NCBI GenBank assembly: GCA_031256575.1
Contig: JAIRQI010000117.1
Coordinates: 1-10,108 of the forward strand
From: Coriobacteriales bacterium
Lineage (GTDB): Bacteria; Actinomycetota; Coriobacteriia; Coriobacteriales; UBA8131
Reading direction: 5' to 3'
DNA length: 10,108 nt
Under the pieces are notes generated by a model. That model made no database searches. It was not told the origin of the DNA and was given only the letters and a program-made list of their open reading frames with translations. A program made the position numbers and the translations under genes. Below, in pieces: positions 5,897 to 10,108 of this stretch. Numbering within the stretch: position 1 is the first letter of the stretch; every line of letters begins with the position of its first letter.

Positions 5897-7657
5897 TTAG
5901 AACAGACCGGAGACCTTGCCGGTTTTTACGTCCACATCGACCTTGCGGTATGCGGGGTTCGAGCTGGTACCAGGCATCATGCTGATTGTACCAGCCATCG
6001 GGCAGAGGAACTTAGCGCCACCATAGACTAAGATGTCGCGGACCGGCAGACGCCAACCCTTCGGCACGCCCTTCAGTGTTGGGTCGTGGCTCAAGGAGAG
6101 GTGGGTCTTGACCATCATCGTGCAGAAGTCATCGTAGTAGGGGTCATTCTCGAAGCGCTCAGCCTTCTCCAGGGCCAGCGGTGACCAATCGACACCGTCC
6201 GCACCGTAGACCTCTTTGGCGATGATCTCGACGCGCTCACGCAGCGGCATGGTCAGCGGATAGAGGAAGTTGATCTCGGCCGGTTCTTCACAAGCCTCGA
6301 CAACCAGCTCAGCCAGCTCGATGGCACCTTCGCCACCATACATCCAGTGGTCGGACATAGCGCAACGAACACCTTGCTCGGCGCAGAGACGACGGATCAG
6401 GGCAACTTCATCGTCGGTGTCGGTGTAGAACCTGTTGATGCAGACGACAGGCTTGATACCGGACTTCTTGACGTTGTTGACATGATGGAAGAGGTTGTCG
6501 CAGCCAGCTTCAAGAAGCTCGAGGTTCTGCTCGGTGTATTCCTTGGGCAGAGGACGACCAGGAGCGACGGCTGGGCCGCCACCATGCATCTTCAGGGCAC
6601 GGATTGTGGCTACGACGACAGAGACGTGCGGCATCAGGCCGGAGAGGCGGCTCTTGACGTTCCAGAACTTCTCGAAGCCGATGTCTGCAGCGAAGCCGGA
6701 TTCCGTTACGTGGTAATCGAAGAGCTTGAGAGCCAGGCGATCGCCGATAATCGAGCTTTGGCCGATGGCGATGTTGGCGAATGGACCGGCATGGATCAGG
6801 CAGGGCTGATGCTCAACGGTGTAGCAGAGAGTCGGGTTGATGGTGTTACGCATCCAAGCCGTCATGGCTCCGTCAACCTCGAGGTCAGCTGTGGTGACCG
6901 GCTCACCCTTCTTGTTGTAGGCAACAATGATCTTGCCAATACGATCGCGCAGGTCAGCCAGGTCAGTGGAGACAGCCAGAATGGCCATCAGCTCGCTGCC
7001 GACAGCGATACCGAACTTGGAGTCCATCTCGAAACCGTTGGTGGTTCCCTCGCCGAGGCCGATGCGGATGTTACGCAGGCCCTGGGCACAGAAGTCGATT
7101 ACCCAACCCATCTCGATGCGCTCGGGATCGATATCCAGGCGCTTCAAGCCGATTTCTGCGAGTTTCGCATCATCATAGTTGCGCTCATGCTGCATACGGG
7201 CGTTCAAAGCGACCATAGCCAGGTTGTGCGCGTTCATGATGTCATTGATGTCGCCAGTCAAGCCGAGAGAGAACTCGGTCATTGGCATCAACAATGCGTT
7301 GCCACCGCCAGCAGCGGTGCCCTTGACGTTCATGGTCGGGCCGCCAGACGGCTGACGCAGACAGCCACCGACATTCAAACCGAGCTTGCCAAGACCTTCG
7401 ATCAGGCCCAGCGCTGTTGTCGATTTGCCCTCGCCTAATGGAGTCGGGGTGATTGCTGTAACCTCGATGAACTTGCCATCCGGTTTGTCCTTCAGACGAT
7501 TCATGATCTTCATGAAGTCCAGTTTCGGCGTCTTGCCGAACGGGATGATCTCATCGGGCAGCAGCCCCAGCTGCTCGCGGAAGTGCTCTACTGAAGGCAG
7601 CGTCTTTTCTGCCTCCTCCGCGATCTGCCAATCTTTGTACTTGGTGGGGTCTAGCAT
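5897..7657 (-). CDS. fhs: Formate-tetrahydrofolate ligase (long form)
   Basis: The enzyme joins formate to tetrahydrofolate using ATP, giving 10-formyl-THF for purine, formyl-Met and one-carbon metabolism in the cytoplasm. The product is 586 residues, longer than the usual 550-560. It shows the nucleotide-binding loop TPLGEGKST (72-80), LRQPSGGP (100-107), a variant first signature [10 protein letters not shown] (111-120, where most family members have GGAAGGGY), SLGLTGD (130-136, usually NLHFTGD), and an exact second signature [12 protein letters not shown] (349-360). The C-terminus ends VSGLF, close to the common ITGLF. These variants point to the divergent long-form branch of the family, so function is likely but the clade is unusual. 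The ATG at 7657 has GGAGG at 7 nt spacing. The gene is more GC-rich than its neighbours, consistent with high expression or a separate origin. It is monocistronic. Confidence 0.96.
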   Translation of the reverse strand: MLDPTKYKDWQIAEEAEKTLPSVEHFREQLGLLPDEIIPFGKTPKLDFMKIMNRLKDKPDGKFIEVTAITPTPLGEGKSTTALGLIEGLGKLGLNVGGCLRQPSGGPTMNVKGTAAGGGNALLMPMTEFSLGLTGDINDIMNAHNLAMVALNARMQHERNYDDAKLAEIGLKRLDIDPERIEMGWVIDFCAQGLRNIRIGLGEGTTNGFEMDSKFGIAVGSELMAILAVSTDLADLRDRIGKIIVAYNKKGEPVTTADLEVDGAMTAWMRNTINPTLCYTVEHQPCLIHAGPFANIAIGQSSIIGDRLALKLFDYHVTESGFAADIGFEKFWNVKSRLSGLMPHVSVVVATIRALKMHGGGPAVAPGRPLPKEYTEQNLELLEAGCDNLFHHVNNVKKSGIKPVVCINRFYTDTDDEVALIRRLCAEQGVRCAMSDHWMYGGEGAIELAELVVEACEEPAEINFLYPLTMPLRERVEIIAKEVYGADGVDWSPLALEKAERFENDPYYDDFCTMMVKTHLSLSHDPTLKGVPKGWRLPVRDILVYGGAKFLCPMAGTISMMPGTSSNPAYRKVDVDVKTGKVSGLF

Positions 7658-7699
7658 GTTTGTTCCTCCAATTGCTAGTGTTTCCTTTACAGCCTGATT

Positions 7700-7724
7700 A
7701 TTGTACCCTTTTTTGAAAGAGGGT
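7700..7724 (-). promoter_or_regulatory. fhs promoter region with an overlapping hairpin
   Basis: A -10-like TACAAT (7700-7705, minus strand) lies about 40 nt before the fhs ATG. No good -35 is seen. Immediately upstream, 7705-7724 forms an inverted repeat (eight pairs, one wobble, ACCCT...AGGGT at its ends) that would occupy the spacer. It could be an operator site. No riboswitch-sized leader is available. Confidence 0.4.
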
Positions 7725-7998
7725 GGCGAAACTAAGCGCCGACGGGTATTTTACTCTATTTTCTGCAACTGAAAAGGCACATTGCTTGTCTGCTTGGCTT
7801 CAACTCAGCAAAACTTCAAACTCGAACACAACTGCTGTACATCATGCCCAATAGATGCTGTCTGCGTCGGTCATAATGCCCGATAACTACTGCTACTTGT
7901 CGAGTCAGCTTGCACACCATGAAGCTACGTTCAAGCGTTATCATTACATCCAGAGTTCTGGGTAGTGTCTTTCGTAATTCAGGTGAAAGGAGTTAGTC
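7725..7998. other. Intergenic region between divergent fhs and the CPBP gene
   Basis: About 275 bp with no open frame of note, no RNA gene and no repeat array. It should hold the plus-strand promoter for the next gene, but only weak matches are visible: CATAAT at 7872-7877 and TATCAT at 7939-7944, both without a good -35. The Shine-Dalgarno AAAGGAG before 7999 is clear. Confidence 0.4.
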
Positions 7999-8859
7999 AT
8001 GAAAAGACTACTGACCTCTTTTTCATCAAACCACCCGTTAATATGCTCATTTATTCTGTGCCTGCTTTTCTTTATTCTGCTGGGTATCTTTTTTATCCCA
8101 GCTGAAATGCTATTCGGTAAGAATCTAGAGAATTACGACTACACAGGATATCTAGCTGTGTCAGTAGCAGGACAGTTGTTGCTATCGATTCTGCTCATCA
8201 TTGTCATCAGATGGACAGGGCTGTCCAAATCCGAAATCTATGGGCGCCAAGGTTTCGCCCGGGGACTGCTAATTGGATGGTATGGACTGTTGTTCGCGAT
8301 GCTTTCATTTGGTTCGAACCTGATTGGATTACCTGCTGAATACCTGACCTGGCCACAGATGCTACCCCTGTCAGTGGTTATCCTGAGTGCCTTTTTTACT
8401 GGTTTTTTTGAAGAGACACTGGTCCGAGGCTTGGTGTTGGGTATTCTTAATAGAAGATTTGGGGATAATAAAGGCGGAATAGTCATCTCAGCAATAGTCT
8501 CCTCATTGTTGTTCGGTGCGGCTCACTTACTGAATATCTTGACCGGATCAGCAGTCATCGAAACGTTGGTCCAAGTTGTTTATGCAACTATGATTGGTGT
8601 CTTCTTTGCTGCACTTTACCTGCGAACAAACAATCTTTGGGTGCTCATCTTCCTGCATGCGCTGATTGATTTAGCCAGTTTCTTGTTTCTTGTGATTGTC
8701 ACCCCTGAAGGAATGAAAGCCATCAGCGAACAAGCCATTGGCTTCGATGCTGGATTATCGAGCCTGGTGACATTGCTGGTCGCACTACCCTTTTTGCTCA
8801 TTGGCTTGGTGTTACTGAGAAAAGTCCAACCCCGCGCAGCGCTGCCTCAAGAAACCTGA
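7999..8859 (+). CDS. CPBP family intramembrane metalloprotease
   Basis: This 286-residue membrane protein belongs to the CAAX protease/bacteriocin-processing (Abi) family. All three motifs are present: FFEETLVRG with the Glu pair at 138-139 and Arg 143, LFGAAHL with His 176, and FLHALIDLAS with His 220 and Asp 224. These residues bind zinc and activate water in the family. Hydrophobic segments near 14-36, 50-72, 90-108, 122-136, 162-182, 190-208, 214-235 and 252-273 indicate about eight membrane helices. The ATG at 7999 has AAAGGAG about 7 nt upstream. The gene stands alone, divergent from fhs and convergent with the broken acyltransferase. No bacteriocin or precursor peptide gene is adjacent, so a general membrane-protein processing or immunity-like role cannot be told apart. 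Confidence 0.9.
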   Translation: MKRLLTSFSSNHPLICSFILCLLFFILLGIFFIPAEMLFGKNLENYDYTGYLAVSVAGQLLLSILLIIVIRWTGLSKSEIYGRQGFARGLLIGWYGLLFAMLSFGSNLIGLPAEYLTWPQMLPLSVVILSAFFTGFFEETLVRGLVLGILNRRFGDNKGGIVISAIVSSLLFGAAHLLNILTGSAVIETLVQVVYATMIGVFFAALYLRTNNLWVLIFLHALIDLASFLFLVIVTPEGMKAISEQAIGFDAGLSSLVTLLVALPFLLIGLVLLRKVQPRAALPQET

Positions 8860-8945
8860 CGGCAAATAGACGCATCAAGTAACGCTTCGCCAGAGTCATA
8901 AAGCTGTCGTTTCTTGACAAAACTCATGATAGATACGCTCTACCG

Positions 8946-10090
8946 CTAAGCGAATAACTTCTTGATGAAGGGCAGCTTCTGTATCGTAAAGTTTGTGACC
9001 AGAAAACAGCAAGGAATACCAACTATCACCATTATTAGGAACTTCAAAATGGGGAGAAGACCGATCGGTGCGAAAACCAAAGTCAAAGCCACAATAATCG
9101 GCGGGTGAAAGACATAGACGGAGAAAGCGTTCTTTGTCATTGTTCGGGCTAGCCGGTTCTGGCTGTTCAGCTTTTCTTTGCAGACTGCTAACAGCCCGAT
9201 TGTCATTGAAACTGCAACAAATGATTCCCAAAGTGCATAGGCAGCACTTTGCCAGGTCAACCCGCCATAAAACGGAGCAAGTCGCCTTCAAGTGCACCAC
9301 CGAGGATCATAACGACGGCAAATCCAACAAATCCTAAGCCAATCGCACTGATCAGCCAACGCCTCCCTGCAGCATATTCCAACCTTGACAACCAGTCATT
9401 CTGCTTGCTGACTACTCCGATGATAAATAACACGATATATGAGGAGAAATAGCAGAATTGCATGTTCTGAATACTGGTGCCGATGGGTAGAACTATCCTG
9501 ATCAGAAAAGCACCAGCAGCAATTATCAAAATGAGTAGTAGAATACCCAGTTTGGTTGGGAGCGGTCGGTCTTTGACATCAGCTGCAGAGGGGTTAGGAA
9601 TGAACCATCTGAATAGTGCATAAAGAAGCGAGAACACCAGCAAGACCAGAGCGAACCACAAAGGTCCGGAGCCTTCGATGAAATGCCAGCCAGCCAGGTA
9701 TTCAGTGTATGAACTCCAGGTAATGCGACCTTCAAGGCGTTCACCCATCAAGCCCAAAATGACTAGCGGGTTAATCAACAACATGTAAGCCAACGCCGGA
9801 ACTCCCAGCCTGATAAACCGGTCGGAGACAAACTTGGCGAAACCTTTCTTCTCAAGTGATGAGGGAACAAAATAGCCAGCAATCAAGAAGAGCAAACCCA
9901 TGGAAAAGGCTTGGGTCATCGATTGCCAAAAGCCGAAGAATATGGTTTGGCCAATCCCCAGGCTCGTAGCTTCCATGTAATACTAATTGCCAAAACCACT
10001 GTAGGTCACTGACACATGCTGGATTAGTACAAGAATAATCACTATTAACCTGATGTTGTCGATGTATGCCAAACGGTTTGTTGCAGTCAT
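8946..10090 (-). pseudogene. Acyltransferase-3 family membrane protein, broken by an amber codon and a frameshift
   Basis: The family moves acyl groups, often acetyl, across or onto surface polymers with about ten membrane helices. A natural start lies at ATG 10090, with GGAG 6 nt upstream. The first 35 codons read MTATNRLAYIDNIR and so on, and include the family Arg-X10-His pattern (R14, H25). Codon 36 is TAG (9983-9985) in the context GFGN*YYMEA, where relatives usually carry Trp, so TGG to TAG is likely. The frame then runs from 9982 to a TGA at 9257-9259. It should instead shift by one base between about 9269 and 9290 to continue as YGGLTWQSAAYALWESF and on to a TAG at 8946. Repairing both lesions gives about 381 residues, a normal family length. 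DRFIRLGVP and VYVFHPP are further family hallmarks. Sequencing error could explain the frameshift, at the TTTT run (9269-9272), but is less likely to explain both lesions. Confidence 0.85.
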
Positions 10091-10108
10091 GCTTTGCTCC
10101 ACTATTAG

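Noticed and set aside
6347..7438. A 363-codon plus-strand open frame
   Set aside because: It lies wholly antisense to fhs, whose family motifs are certain. Long antisense frames are common opposite GC-biased genes.
7658..7724. Tetrahydrofolate riboswitch before fhs
   Set aside because: The leader is only about 35 nt from the apparent promoter, far too short for a known folate-sensing aptamer.
8896..9300. A 134-codon minus-strand frame over the acyltransferase 3' part
   Set aside because: The other frame (8946-9272) gives the recognisable membrane domain; this one has no family features.
9983..9985. Use of UAG as a sense codon in this organism
   Set aside because: Three other genes in the window end with TAG at natural protein ends.

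Overview
The window looks like a stretch of chromosome from a moderate-GC Gram-positive bacterium, most likely a member of the Actinomycetota. This is an inference. It rests on the style of the ABC ATPase/12-segment permease pair, on several good SD sequences and TATAAT-type promoters, and on GTG starts. No rRNA, tRNA or other taxonomic marker is present, so the genus cannot be named. The seven intact genes recognised by family have plausible starts, one further intact gene is an orphan, and one gene at the right edge is clearly broken.

Left part (1-4148). A minus-strand Fic-domain protein with its own autoinhibitory motif comes first. A gene-poor stretch of about 460 bp follows, then a plus-strand two-gene ABC exporter operon. 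The ATPase and the multi-spanning permease of this operon overlap by 19 bp. The ATPase may be translated from a leaderless mRNA.

Middle part (4149-5750). All genes here are on the minus strand. A compact toxin-antitoxin module pairs a RelB/DinJ-type ribbon-helix-helix antitoxin with a MazF/PemK-type toxin, joined by a GTGA stop/start overlap. It has a well-formed promoter lying inside a palindromic operator. Downstream lies a 27-bp relic of a second mazF-like gene. Upstream is a degenerate 22-25 bp tandem repeat array, followed by an orphan gene for a secreted or membrane-anchored, tryptophan-rich protein.

Right part (5750-10108). The minus-strand gene for a long-form formate-tetrahydrofolate ligase has a plausible terminator after it and a hairpin-containing promoter before it. 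Divergent from it is a plus-strand CPBP-family membrane protease. Facing that gene is an acyltransferase-3 family gene interrupted twice: an amber codon at codon 36 and a single-base frameshift about two thirds of the way along.

The genes do not form one pathway. The window combines one core one-carbon gene (fhs) with accessory stress, export and surface genes. No wholly new system can be demonstrated. The best leads are the mixed-family TA module with its operator and mazF relic, the tandem array beside the orphan surface protein, and the doubly broken acyltransferase.
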